A stretch of 30,290 nt of DNA from CAZGXM01 sp964529795 (GTDB lineage: Bacteria > Bacillota > JADQBR01), in NCBI GenBank assembly GCA_964529795.1, contig CAZGXM010000030.1, forward strand, positions 1-30,290, read 5' to 3'. The notes beneath the pieces were generated by a model that saw nothing but the letters and a program-made list of their open reading frames with translations, was not told the origin of the DNA and did not search any database. A program made the position numbers and the translations under genes. Shown piece after piece: positions 7,404 to 14,589 of the stretch; the stretch's first letter is position 1, and the number at the start of each line of letters is the position of its first letter.

Positions 7404-8228
7404 ATGTTATCTTTGAGAGTGATTTATACCATTTGGTTAAGGGAATTCAAGACTTTTATCCGTGAAAGGTCACGGATGGTGGGGATGGTGGGACAGCCAC
7501 TGCTGTATCTCTTGATTTTGGGTAAGGGTATTACCGCCAGCATGAGCCTCAACGGTGCTCCCGGCGGAATGGATTACCTGCGCTTTATGTATCCCGGCAT
7601 TATCGGTATGTCTGTGCTTTTTACATCTATTTTTTCTGCAGTATCCATCATTTGGGATCGGGAGTTTGGCTTCTTGAAAGAGGTACAGGTGGCCCCGGTT
7701 CCCCGCTGGGCGGTGGCGGTAGGGAAAGTACTGGGTGGTGCCACGGTGGCTACCATCCAATCGGCAATCTTGATTATACTGGCACCTCTTGCGGGGCTCA
7801 GCCTCTCTATTTGGATTATAATCAAGATTATTCTGCTGTCTTTTTTGATGAGCTTTGCTGTCACCAGCCTGGGTATATCCATCGCCGCCCGGATGGAATC
7901 CATGCAGGGCTTCCAGATGATCATGAACTTTTTGGTTATGCCCCTGTATTTTTTAAGCGGCGGCATGTTTCCGGTAAATACTGCGCCGGAATGGATGAAG
8001 ACTTTAATGGTGATAGACCCGCTCACCTATGGAGTGGATGCCATCCGTACCGTGGTTTTCTCCGGTACCATGGTCAATATCGGCCCGGGCATCCAGAAGC
8101 CTCTTTTGGAAATTGCCAAACAGGCGGGGCTGGTACGTTGGAGCCTGTCGCTGGATATAGCCGTGCTAATGGCCGTAGCCTTTGTACTGGTGACCATCGG
8201 CACCTTGAGCTTTAGCAGGGCGGAGTAA
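7404..8228 (+). CDS. ABC-2 type exporter permease (DrrB-like)
   Basis: The 274-residue membrane protein has about six transmembrane segments: about residues 28-45, 60-80, 105-130, 135-160, 168-188 and 245-268. It has the ABC-2 features 'FIRERSRMVGMVGQPLLYLLI' near the N terminus, 'YLRFMYPGIIGMSVLF', 'REFGFLKEVQVAPVPRWAV' (the cytoplasmic coupling region) and 'NFLVMPLYFLSGGMFPV'. It pairs with the ATPase one base upstream and has AAGGAGG as ribosome binding site. Export direction follows from the ABC-2 family. The operon ends here without a clear terminator; a decayed gene on the other strand abuts its stop codon. Confidence 0.87.
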   Translation: MLSLRVIYTIWLREFKTFIRERSRMVGMVGQPLLYLLILGKGITASMSLNGAPGGMDYLRFMYPGIIGMSVLFTSIFSAVSIIWDREFGFLKEVQVAPVPRWAVAVGKVLGGATVATIQSAILIILAPLAGLSLSIWIIIKIILLSFLMSFAVTSLGISIAARMESMQGFQMIMNFLVMPLYFLSGGMFPVNTAPEWMKTLMVIDPLTYGVDAIRTVVFSGTMVNIGPGIQKPLLEIAKQAGLVRWSLSLDIAVLMAVAFVLVTIGTLSFSRAE

Positions 8229-8229
8229 C

Positions 8230-8512
8230 ACAGCATAATCTTTTCCAACCCGGCGGCGAATTTCTTCATATACTTCAAAAATAATTCGTGCTCTATTTTC
8301 AATATTGCCGCCGTATTCATCGGTTCTTTGGGTACGGTATGGATTTTAAAATTGGCTTAAAAGATAACCATGGGCACCATGGATTTGTACGCCGTCAAAT
8401 CCCGCTTCCTTAGCTCTTGCAGCCGCATCGCCAAAAAGATCGATTTTAACAAGTACGTACTTTTGGTCCAAAGGGTCTCTGCCAGTCCCTTTATAAACAG
8501 CTTCGGCAAGGG
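8230..8512 (-). pseudogene. internal fragment of an Old Yellow Enzyme-type NADH:flavin oxidoreductase
   Basis: On the minus strand the translation contains the family core 'AKEAGFDGVQIHGAHGYLLS', then an in-frame TAA at 8346-8348 where 'SQFL' is expected. It continues in the same frame with 'RTDEYGGNIENRARIIFEVY' and 'EEIRRRVGKDY'. These are the FMN/substrate-binding HGAHGYLLSQFLSP and RTDEYGGS.ENR motifs of the OYE / 2-enoate reductase family. Only about 95 of roughly 350-650 codons remain. Both ends are missing, and the fragment stops right at the end of the DrrB-like gene. It is clearly non-functional. Confidence 0.8.
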
Positions 8513-8566
8513 GACATGAAATTTTTGATGTTTAGCTTTAAATTATAAGTTTTCTCATAAAAATAC

Positions 8567-8615
8567 TTGACATTAAGGGGTATTGTCTCTAAAATCATTG
8601 ATAGGGGGTATCAAT
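8567..8615 (+). promoter_or_regulatory. promoter and operator-like dyad of the iron permease gene
   Basis: TTGACA (8567-8572), 17-base spacer, TAAAAT (8590-8595): a near-consensus promoter. Overlapping the transcription start is ATTGATA-GGGGG-TATCAAT (8597-8615), a perfect 7-bp inverted repeat. A third TATCAAT half-site lies at 8627-8633, and AAGGGGTAT inside the spacer echoes the centre of the dyad. A metal-responsive repressor (Fur or DtxR type) is a reasonable binder for an iron permease, but the repeat is not a canonical Fur box. Confidence 0.6.
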
Positions 8616-8645
8616 TAATAGTTTTTATCAATGGGAGGGATTGAT

Positions 8646-9470
8646 TTGGTTGCCAGTTTATTAATCATGTTGCGGGAAGGCTTGGAAGCTGCTTTAATTG
8701 TCGGTATCATTCTGGGATACCTGGCAAAAATCCGGCAAAGGAGTCTGTTCAAACACGTTTTTGGCGGCGTTGGTGCCGGAATTCTCGGAAGCATCATTAC
8801 CGCATTTATTTTTCAGTTTGTAGCCGGCGGATTTGAAGGAAAAGCGGAAGAAACTTTCGAGGGCACTATTATGTTGGTGGCGGTTGCTATTTTAACTTCC
8901 ATGGTTATCTGGATGCAAAAACAAAGCAAAGCAGTTAAAGGCGAGATTGTGCAAAAGGTCGATAGTGCCGTCAGCGGTGAAAAGGTCTGGGGATTGTTTG
9001 GGCTGGCTTTTATTTCCGTTTTTCGAGAAGGTGTGGAAGTCGTCCTCTTCCTCAATGCCTTATTCCTGCAGCAAGGCAGCGGTGGGGCCATTCTCGGTTC
9101 GGTGCTAGGCCTGGCACTGGCCCTGGGTATTGCCTACATAGTCTTTAAAACAACCGTCAATCTGGATTTGCGTAAGTTTTTCATTGTTACCGGCAGCTTG
9201 TTGCTGCTAATGGCTGCCGGACTTCTGGCCCATGGAATACACGAGCTGCAGGAAGCAGGGTTTATTCCCATCATTATAGAACACGTCTGGGATATAAATC
9301 ACATTGTTAATGAAAAAGGTACTTTTGGCAGCCTGCTAAAAGCCGTGTTTGGTTACAATGGCAATCCTTCGTTAATTGAAGTGATAGCGTACCTGGCATA
9401 TCTAACGATAATCGGAAACAAGTTTTGGGGAGCATTAAATGCCGGAACAAACAAGCAGTCACAGGCGTAA
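8646..9470 (+). CDS. FTR1-family high-affinity iron permease
   Basis: The 274-residue integral membrane protein carries the two REXXE iron-binding motifs of the family: REGLE (about residues 10-14) in the first helix and REGVE (about 127-131) in 'FISVFREGVEVVLFLNALF'. There are about seven transmembrane helices, in two pseudo-repeated halves. An acidic loop, 'EGKAEETFEGT', sits between helices 2 and 3. The start is best placed at TTG 8646, which has GGGAGGG six bases upstream; the in-frame ATG at 8631 lacks a ribosome binding site. No EfeO or EfeB partner or multicopper oxidase is in the window, so it may work alone, as the YwbL/EfeU-type proteins of anaerobes are thought to, importing Fe(II) or Fe(III). 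Confidence 0.85.
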   Translation: MVASLLIMLREGLEAALIVGIILGYLAKIRQRSLFKHVFGGVGAGILGSIITAFIFQFVAGGFEGKAEETFEGTIMLVAVAILTSMVIWMQKQSKAVKGEIVQKVDSAVSGEKVWGLFGLAFISVFREGVEVVLFLNALFLQQGSGGAILGSVLGLALALGIAYIVFKTTVNLDLRKFFIVTGSLLLLMAAGLLAHGIHELQEAGFIPIIIEHVWDINHIVNEKGTFGSLLKAVFGYNGNPSLIEVIAYLAYLTIIGNKFWGALNAGTNKQSQA

Positions 9471-9515
9471 TCAGGCTTGTAATACCGTCAAGAGGAATTT
9501 ATCAAGGTGGCATGT

Positions 9516-9565
9516 ATTGCCCGGTATCCTTAATTGGTAAGGTGCCGGGCAATGTCTGTATTTTT
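9516..9565 (+). terminator. strong intrinsic terminator after the iron permease
   Basis: ATTGCCCGG / CCGGGCAAT (9 bp) with an inner CCTTA/TAAGG stem, followed by GTCTGTATTTTT. Confidence 0.75.
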
Positions 9566-9711
9566 GGGGTAAATCCTTCTCCTCTGTCTTGAATAGGCAG
9601 TAACTAAAACTAAGAGATGGCTTTGAAGAAGAAAGGCAAAAAAGAATCCCGGGTATTTAAAGATTACCAGTAGTAGTCTAAATTAAAATTGTTAAAAAGG
9701 GCAACGTTTAA

Positions 9712-10185
9712 TCACCCTCTTAAAGTAGCAACCAGCCGGCGGGGTTTGAGAAGGAGATCGAAAGCATCACCAATGTTTTTAACCAAAATATCCGCCTGCT
9801 TGAAAGCACTGCCCGCAAGCCCTTCCTCCGCCAAAACGGCAATTCCCAAAGCGGCCCCGGCCAGCATAAACCGGTCATTATTCCCGTTGCCTACGGCAAC
9901 TACATTGGTACTACCCAACGACTGTATAAATCTCTCCTTTTCTTTGGCACCCAACGGCTTTTCCAGAATATGAACGTCCAAATTTATTTCCTTGCATTGT
10001 TCCCGGCACCTGCCAAAGGTATCGGCAGTCAAGACATAAATTTTTAAATGCTCTGACAGTTCATTAAGTTTTTCCGCCAAACCTGGCAGCAAATACCCGT
10101 CACGGGCCAGAGTCCCGTTATAGTCAAGTACCAGGTAATTGAGAATTAGCTCTCCTTTGCCGGGAATATCTAGTTTAATCACCAT
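9712..10185 (-). CDS. small HAD-superfamily hydrolase, soluble P-type-ATPase-like
   Basis: The 157-residue protein is a minimal HAD fold without a cap domain. Motif I is 'LVLDYNGTLARDG', where Asp21 is the phosphoryl-accepting nucleophile. The second Asp of the DxD phosphatase motif is Asn, closer to the DKTGT of P-type ATPases. Motif II is 'IYVLTADTFG', a Lys is provided by 'LEKPLGAKEK', and motif IV is 'VVAVGNGNNDRFML'. This matches the 'soluble P-type ATPase' group, presumably small-molecule phosphatases of unknown substrate. The ATG has AAGGGGTGAGAT upstream. It stands as a single gene; a weak GAGGG...CCCTTTTT hairpin follows its stop. Confidence 0.75.
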   Translation of the reverse strand: MVIKLDIPGKGELILNYLVLDYNGTLARDGYLLPGLAEKLNELSEHLKIYVLTADTFGRCREQCKEINLDVHILEKPLGAKEKERFIQSLGSTNVVAVGNGNNDRFMLAGAALGIAVLAEEGLAGSAFKQADILVKNIGDAFDLLLKPRRLVATLRG

Positions 10186-10352
10186 ATCTCACCCCTTTGA
10201 TAAATTCTTACTAACAAGATCGACAGCTTACAGCACATTAGACCCACATGCATGTCTTCAATCATAAACCTTCTTCATCTCCCAAATCAATTCCTACTTC
10301 AGTAGTGAAACCTCCCAGCATTGCTTGTCAAATGTTTCCGCTTATTTGGCCC

Positions 10353-10381
10353 AAAAAAACTGCAGGGAAAATACCCTGCAG
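10353..10381 (-). terminator. intrinsic terminator of the pentaheme cytochrome gene
   Basis: On the minus strand CTGCAGGG-TATTTT-CCCTGCAG (8 bp perfect) is followed by seven T. Confidence 0.85.
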
Positions 10382-10391
10382 GTTGGGAGTA

Positions 10392-10865
10392 CTAACCGTG
10401 GCATTTTTTGCATATCGTCCCGGGCGGCAGTTTGTTGTTCTTGTCGGGCTGGTGACCAATGCCCTTATGACAGCTCACACAGACAAATTCCATTTCCAGG
10501 TGTTTTTCGTTATGCGGCCCCCCTTTGCCTTTAATTTCATCGTGGCACTCCAGACATCTTAAGGAGAACTCCCAGGTATCGGTTTCAGCCTTGGGTTCAC
10601 TTTGGGGGTTGGTGAAATGATTGTATGCCTCCCGCAAACCCTTGGCCTTGGTGCGAATCAGCCCGGCAATTCCAGGTTCGGCATGACACCTGAGACAGGA
10701 AATGTCTTTATGAAACGAAATCTGCCAGGCCTCGTACAAGGGACCCATCTCGTGGCAGTTGTAGCAAAAGCGCGGCTGCGAGGTAAACTCAACGCCAAGT
10801 ATCATTAAGGCTATTAATAACAAACCCGATACAATGATAATCAGTTTTAAATTTCTTTTACTCAC
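10392..10865 (-). CDS. membrane-anchored pentaheme cytochrome c (NapC/NirT/NrfH type)
   Basis: The 157-residue protein has one N-terminal membrane anchor (about residues 7-25) and five CXXCH haem-binding motifs: CYNCH, CLRCH, CLECH, CVSCH and CKKCH. The order of 'FCYNCHEMGPLYEAWQISFH' followed by 'CLRCHAEPG' is typical of the quinol-oxidising NapC/NrfH family, which passes electrons from menaquinol to periplasmic or extracytoplasmic reductases. NrfH proteins usually have four haems, so the fifth at the very C terminus is an addition. The start is GTG 10865 with GGGAGG six bases upstream; a TTG at 10880 lacks a site. It is transcribed away from a second multiheme cytochrome. No catalytic partner such as NrfA is in the window. 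Confidence 0.82.
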   Translation of the reverse strand: MSKRNLKLIIIVSGLLLIALMILGVEFTSQPRFCYNCHEMGPLYEAWQISFHKDISCLRCHAEPGIAGLIRTKAKGLREAYNHFTNPQSEPKAETDTWEFSLRCLECHDEIKGKGGPHNEKHLEMEFVCVSCHKGIGHQPDKNNKLPPGTICKKCHG

Positions 10866-11020
10866 ACTGCTGCCTCCCAATTTAAACGATGTTAGTTTTA
10901 ATTTTCCCTATCTGGTATGGAAGCAGACTGCAAAGTTTCTGGCAATGTTTGAAACAAATGCATTATGAAAAAATAAATGTAAATTGCTTGCAGCCTGGTT
11001 TAAATAACACTTTGTCCAGT

Positions 11021-11034
11021 AACATCTTAATGTT
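11021..11034. promoter_or_regulatory. dyad between the divergent cytochrome genes
   Basis: AACAT-CTTA-ATGTT is a 5-4-5 inverted repeat in the 241-bp intergenic region, a spacing like FNR/CRP-family sites. No convincing promoter pair could be placed next to it. Confidence 0.25.
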
Positions 11035-11106
11035 CTCAAGCAAAAAATGCCGTATTATCTGTCGAATTGTACGAATACTAATGGAAAATGCCGTTCAAAG
11101 GAGACA

Positions 11107-11586
11107 ATGGCAATGATGAGATTCACGCTTAAAGTATTGGGTGTGATGGTGCTTTTTACTTTCCTTCTTCTACTTATTTTCGCAGTTACATCCGCCGCGA
11201 CTTCCACTACTTCCTTCTGTAAAAGCTGCCATGAGATAAAACCTTTTGTCCTTTCCTGGAAAAAGTCTCCTCACCGCGAAGTTCACTGTTGGGGCTGTCA
11301 CCGGTTCCGGTCACCCAGCGGTATGGTTATTAATAAAGTGCGGGGTATCAGCTATGTATACCGGCATTTTGTCGATAACCCGACAGTTATTACCCGGGCA
11401 CTGGTATTTGAACAAAACTGTATCTCGTGCCATCTGGGAGAAGATAAAAAATTCCCCAATTCACCAATGATGACTAATGATATCGTTAACCACCTGGAAA
11501 TTGTCAAAGAAGACAAGTCATGTGAAAAATGTCATTCTGTTACCGGACATGAAAACTTTTTCGGCCTGGAAGAAAGGTTTAAATAA
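11107..11586 (+). CDS. membrane-anchored tetraheme cytochrome c (NapC/NirT type)
   Basis: The 159-residue protein has a strong N-terminal anchor (about residues 6-28). It carries four haem motifs, CKSCH, CWGCH, CISCH and CEKCH, in the family context 'FCKSCHEIKPFVLSWKKSPH'. The spacing of motifs 1 and 2, the 'YVYRHFVDNP' stretch and the last two motifs follow the NrfH/NapC pattern, so it should accept electrons from menaquinol at the outer membrane face. The start ATG 11107 has AAAGGAG upstream; the frame is open for 20 codons before it without signal. It is divergent from the pentaheme cytochrome and convergent with hcp. A role in nitrite, NO or other anaerobic respiration is inference from family and neighbour. 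Confidence 0.82.
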   Translation: MAMMRFTLKVLGVMVLFTFLLLLIFAVTSAATSTTSFCKSCHEIKPFVLSWKKSPHREVHCWGCHRFRSPSGMVINKVRGISYVYRHFVDNPTVITRALVFEQNCISCHLGEDKKFPNSPMMTNDIVNHLEIVKEDKSCEKCHSVTGHENFFGLEERFK

Positions 11587-11619
11587 AAAAAGAGGAGAGC
11601 ACGATGACAGGCCCTCCTC
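11585..11619 (-). terminator. intrinsic terminator of hcp
   Basis: On the minus strand GAGGAGGGC / GCTCTCCTC (one mismatch) is followed by seven T. It overlaps the end of the convergent cytochrome gene and may serve both directions. Confidence 0.7.
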
Positions 11620-11643
11620 CTTGCTTGTGATACTGTTATTTTT

Positions 11644-12933
11644 TTAGCCCAGCATTTTCTCCAGGTCAGTCTTGGCATCGCCGCTGATCAGCTGGAGGTT
11701 GAAATTATCCTGCAGTACTTTCACCACATTTTCAGTGAGGAATTCCGGTGCCCTGGGGCCAACGTAGATGTTCTTCACGTCCAGACTGAACAGTCCCAGC
11801 AGAATGGCAACGGCCTTCTGTTCAAACCAGGACAGGACGATGCTTAACGGCAGGTCGTTGACACCGCAGTTAAACGCCTCAGCCAAAGCAAGGGCAATTT
11901 TCACGGCAGAACCGGAGTTATTGCACTGTCCCAAGTCAATCAGGCGGGGAATGCCGTCAATGTCACCAAAGTCAATGTCATTAAATCTGAACTTGCCGCA
12001 GGCAGTGGTGAGAATCACGCAGTCCCTGGGTACTGCCAAAGCTAATTCCCTGTAGTAGTCATGTCCCTTGAGCGGGGTGTCGCAGCCGGCAATGACAAAG
12101 AAACGTTTGATTTTACCGGCTTTGACTGCTTCTACGATTTTTCCGGCCAAAGGCAATACATTTTCGTGATGGAAACCGGTGGTCAGGGTCTTATCCGACT
12201 GGACATCTGCATCGGGTAATGACAAAGCTTTTTCAATTACCGGAGTAAAGTCGTCGTTTTCAATCTTCTGCACACCTTCCAGGCCGGCAATGCCATAGGT
12301 GAAGAACCGGTCCCCGTAGCTATTACTGTCACGCACCGGCAGTACACAGTTGGTAGTACCCAAAATTGCACCGGGGAATTCTTCGAATAACTTTCTCTGC
12401 TTGACCCAGGAACCACCGATATTGCCTTTCAGGTGCTTGTATTTCTTCAACTTCGGATAACCGTGGGCAGGCAGCATTTCCGAATGGGTATAAACATTGA
12501 TGCCCTTACCTTCAGTCTGCTCCAACAATTCCTTTAATGCATACAGGTCGTGACCGGTAACCAAAATACTCTTTCCTTCCACCTTACCTTGGGACACTTT
12601 AACCGGTTCCGGAATACCTAAAAGGTCTGTATGCGCCTTGTCCAACAGGTCCATCACCTTTACTGCAGCGGAACCAACCTTCAGGGCCATGTTAACTGTC
12701 TCATTCATGTCAAAGTTGGTGTTGGTTAGTGTACTGAAAAGTGCCTCATGGGTGATGGCATCCACTTCTTCATCGGTATAGCCCAGTTCCCGGGCGTGGA
12801 ACGCGTAAGCAGCCACACCTTTCAGGCCAATCAGGATTGTATCCTGCAGGCTGGCCAAGTCTTCATTTTTACCGCATACACCAACTTTGACGCACCCTCC
12901 CTTGGGTGTCTGTGAACATTGGTAACAAAACAT
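11644..12933 (-). CDS. hcp: hydroxylamine reductase / hybrid cluster protein, short class III form
   Basis: Hcp is a cytoplasmic iron-sulfur protein that reduces hydroxylamine to ammonia and acts as an NO reductase in nitrosative stress. The N terminus 'MFCYQCSQTPKGGCVKVGVC' gives the CX2CX7CX5C set (Cys3, 6, 14, 20) for the [4Fe-4S] cluster of anaerobe-type proteins. Hybrid-cluster ligands are all recognisable: His128 (GHDL), Glu152 (HSEM), Cys196 (TTNC), Cys284 (AGCD, the persulfide position), Cys312 (TACG), Cys337 (GQCN) and Glu371 (WFEQK). At 429 residues it is about 110-120 shorter than the usual enzyme. The missing part lies between Cys20 and His128, as in class III proteins, which lack one helical bundle. 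The ribosome binding site is AAGGAGG. It is a single gene with its own regulatory site upstream. Confidence 0.95.
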   Translation of the reverse strand: MFCYQCSQTPKGGCVKVGVCGKNEDLASLQDTILIGLKGVAAYAFHARELGYTDEEVDAITHEALFSTLTNTNFDMNETVNMALKVGSAAVKVMDLLDKAHTDLLGIPEPVKVSQGKVEGKSILVTGHDLYALKELLEQTEGKGINVYTHSEMLPAHGYPKLKKYKHLKGNIGGSWVKQRKLFEEFPGAILGTTNCVLPVRDSNSYGDRFFTYGIAGLEGVQKIENDDFTPVIEKALSLPDADVQSDKTLTTGFHHENVLPLAGKIVEAVKAGKIKRFFVIAGCDTPLKGHDYYRELALAVPRDCVILTTACGKFRFNDIDFGDIDGIPRLIDLGQCNNSGSAVKIALALAEAFNCGVNDLPLSIVLSWFEQKAVAILLGLFSLDVKNIYVGPRAPEFLTENVVKVLQDNFNLQLISGDAKTDLEKMLG

Positions 12934-12984
12934 GAAAATACCTCCTTGAAATTATGTTTTTTGGTTTCGTTAACCTCCACCTAT

Positions 12985-13030
12985 ATGTATATTAAGAAAT
13001 TTCCACCGACAAGACTGTGATAAAAATCAC
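12985..13030 (-). promoter_or_regulatory. CRP/FNR-type activator site upstream of hcp
   Basis: The palindrome GTGAT-AAAA-ATCAC (13017-13030) lies upstream of a TATACAT-type -10 (12991-12985). If transcription starts near 12981, the palindrome is centred close to -41.5, the class II position of CRP/FNR-family activators, and no -35 box is needed. HcpR-type regulators of this superfamily control hcp in many anaerobes; that link is inference. Confidence 0.5.
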
Positions 13031-13132
13031 GAGTACAATATGAAATAACGCAAAAATTTCAAAAAAACAAAGTAAAAACGGACCGGTCACTTACACATAC
13101 ACCAAAAATTGAGAAAGCGGAACACATTAGTG

Positions 13133-13153
13133 CCGGGAGGATATGCCTCCCGG
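13133..13153 (+). terminator. stem-loop in the leader of the SorC-family regulator gene
   Basis: CCGGGAGG-ATATG-CCTCCCGG (8 bp perfect) is followed by TGATTTTATGCTTTT. No plus-strand gene precedes it, so it could be an attenuator or stop antisense readthrough. The rest of 12934-13318 is AT-rich and non-coding. Confidence 0.4.
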
Positions 13154-13318
13154 TGATTTTATGCTTTTAAAGTAATTCTTGGTATTTTTATTTTTATTGA
13201 AGGATTATTCAATATTATGTTGAATAGCATTGTTGAGAAACTGTTCAAAGGTTTTGACAAATGTTCAAGGTTTCCAAATGTTACCCGAACAATTGTACAT
13301 TTGGGAGGAAATTGGCCG

Positions 13319-14302
13319 ATGGATAACTGGGAGCACACTCAAACCCTCGTGACGGTAGCCCGTTTATACTACGAAGCGGGCAACACGCAGCAGGAAATTG
13401 CCAGAAAACTGAATATCTCCCGACCCCAGGTGTCGCGATACCTTAACCAGGCAAAAAAGCAGGGTATTGTCCAAATAACCATTCATGACCCCCTTTCCTC
13501 CTGCTCGCAGATTGAAAGCCTGCTGCAGGACAATTATGGGCTGGCCAGGGCTATCGTCGTCCCGGTTAACAGCAATGATGAAAAGACAATAAAAAAATAC
13601 CTGGGAAAAGTTGCAGCAGCGTTTTTGCATCAAATAATAAAGGACGGCGACATCATCGGTATTTCCTGGGGTACCACTATCAGGGAAGTGGCAGCAGCAC
13701 TTAAGCCCAAACAGGTAAAAAATGTATCCGTCGTGCAGCTGAAAGGTGGTGTTGGCCGGCTTAATGCAACCTTCAACCCCATGGATACTTTATTTCAGTT
13801 TGCCGAAAAACTTCAGGGGAAACCCTTCGCCCTGACAGTACCAACCATTGTCAGTAGCCAAAGAACCAAGGAAGCACTAATTTCCGACGCCATGGTACAG
13901 GAAATCCTGGAATTGGGCCACCGGGCCAACATCGCCCTGTTCAGCATCGGCTATCCCAGCAAAAAATCCGTTCTAGTGGACGCGGGATACTTTACCTCCG
14001 AAGAAATAGAAAATCTGCGGAACAATGGAGCTGCCGGTGACATATGCTCCCGTTACTTTACCGTTGACGGGACAGTTTTTGACGATGAGTTAAACAAGAG
14101 AACCATCGGTATTGCCCTTGATGATATTAGCAAAAAAGAATATGCAATTGCCATAGCGGGAGGTACTAACTGCGTACCGGGTATTTTGGGAGCGTTGAGA
14201 GGCAAATATCTCAACATCCTGGTAACAGATGAGGGTGCTGCCCGCAAGGTTTTGAAACTGGACGGTATTTTAACCGAAGAGGATGAAGATGACGAAAATT
14301 AG
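13319..14302 (+). CDS. SorC/DeoR-type sugar-binding transcriptional regulator
   Basis: The 327-residue protein has an N-terminal helix-turn-helix, 'TQQEIARKLNISRPQVSRYL' (about residues 22-41), followed by 'NQAKKQGIVQITIHDP'. It then has a large SorC effector domain related to glucosamine-6-phosphate deaminase: 'GDIIGISWGTTIREVAAAL', 'SVVQLKGGVG', 'GAAGDICSRYFTVDG' and 'AIAGGTNCVPGILGALRGKY'. Such regulators sense phosphorylated sugars. The B. subtilis relative DeoR binds deoxyribose-5-phosphate and controls deoC and nucleoside uptake. That fits here: the next gene is a deoC remnant and then a nucleoside transporter. The start ATG 13319 (GGGAGG upstream) gives family-typical length; an in-frame ATG at 13217 adds 34 unusual residues. 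Confidence 0.85.
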   Translation: MDNWEHTQTLVTVARLYYEAGNTQQEIARKLNISRPQVSRYLNQAKKQGIVQITIHDPLSSCSQIESLLQDNYGLARAIVVPVNSNDEKTIKKYLGKVAAAFLHQIIKDGDIIGISWGTTIREVAAALKPKQVKNVSVVQLKGGVGRLNATFNPMDTLFQFAEKLQGKPFALTVPTIVSSQRTKEALISDAMVQEILELGHRANIALFSIGYPSKKSVLVDAGYFTSEEIENLRNNGAAGDICSRYFTVDGTVFDDELNKRTIGIALDDISKKEYAIAIAGGTNCVPGILGALRGKYLNILVTDEGAARKVLKLDGILTEEDEDDEN

Positions 14303-14494
14303 TATCTCAGAACTAATTGACCACACAAATTCAAAACCGGAGGCCGCGAAGGAAGATATCAAGGTGTTATGTTCCGAGACGGCTAGTGGCGCTTTAAACG
14401 GGGGCACATTTCGTAAAAGCATCTGCCGGCTTTGGCAGCGACAGGTGCCACTCGTATCAGTACCAGTTCGGGGGTAAAAATAATGCAAGGCTAG
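14283..14494 (+). pseudogene. deoC: deoxyribose-phosphate aldolase remnant (deoC), internally deleted and frameshifted
   Basis: Three recognisable pieces survive in three reading frames. From 14283, frame 1 gives the DeoC N terminus, 'ISELIDHTNSKPEAAKEDIK' (consensus IDHTxLKPEATxEDI). From about 14407, frame 2 gives 'HFVKASAGFGS', the region of the Schiff-base-type FVKTSTGF motif. From about 14438, frame 3 gives 'GATRISTSSGVKIMQG' and a stop at 14494, the typical DeoC C terminus. About 150 of roughly 220 codons are gone. The start overlaps the end of the regulator gene by 20 bases, showing an old operon. The cell therefore cannot use this copy to cleave deoxyribose-5-phosphate to acetaldehyde and glyceraldehyde-3-phosphate. 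Confidence 0.9.
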
Positions 14495-14589
14495 AGTCCT
14501 GGACATCTCACTTTGGGAAAGAGGTGATGTTATAGGATATACGATAAGGTTCTGGAAGTTAATAAAAAATTACAAAATCAGGAGGTTTT

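Noticed and set aside
14533..14576. Resemblance to the 5' half of a purine riboswitch before the nucleoside-binding protein gene
   Set aside because: The conserved CTACC, CCGTAAA and closing P1 strand are missing; at best a decayed remnant.
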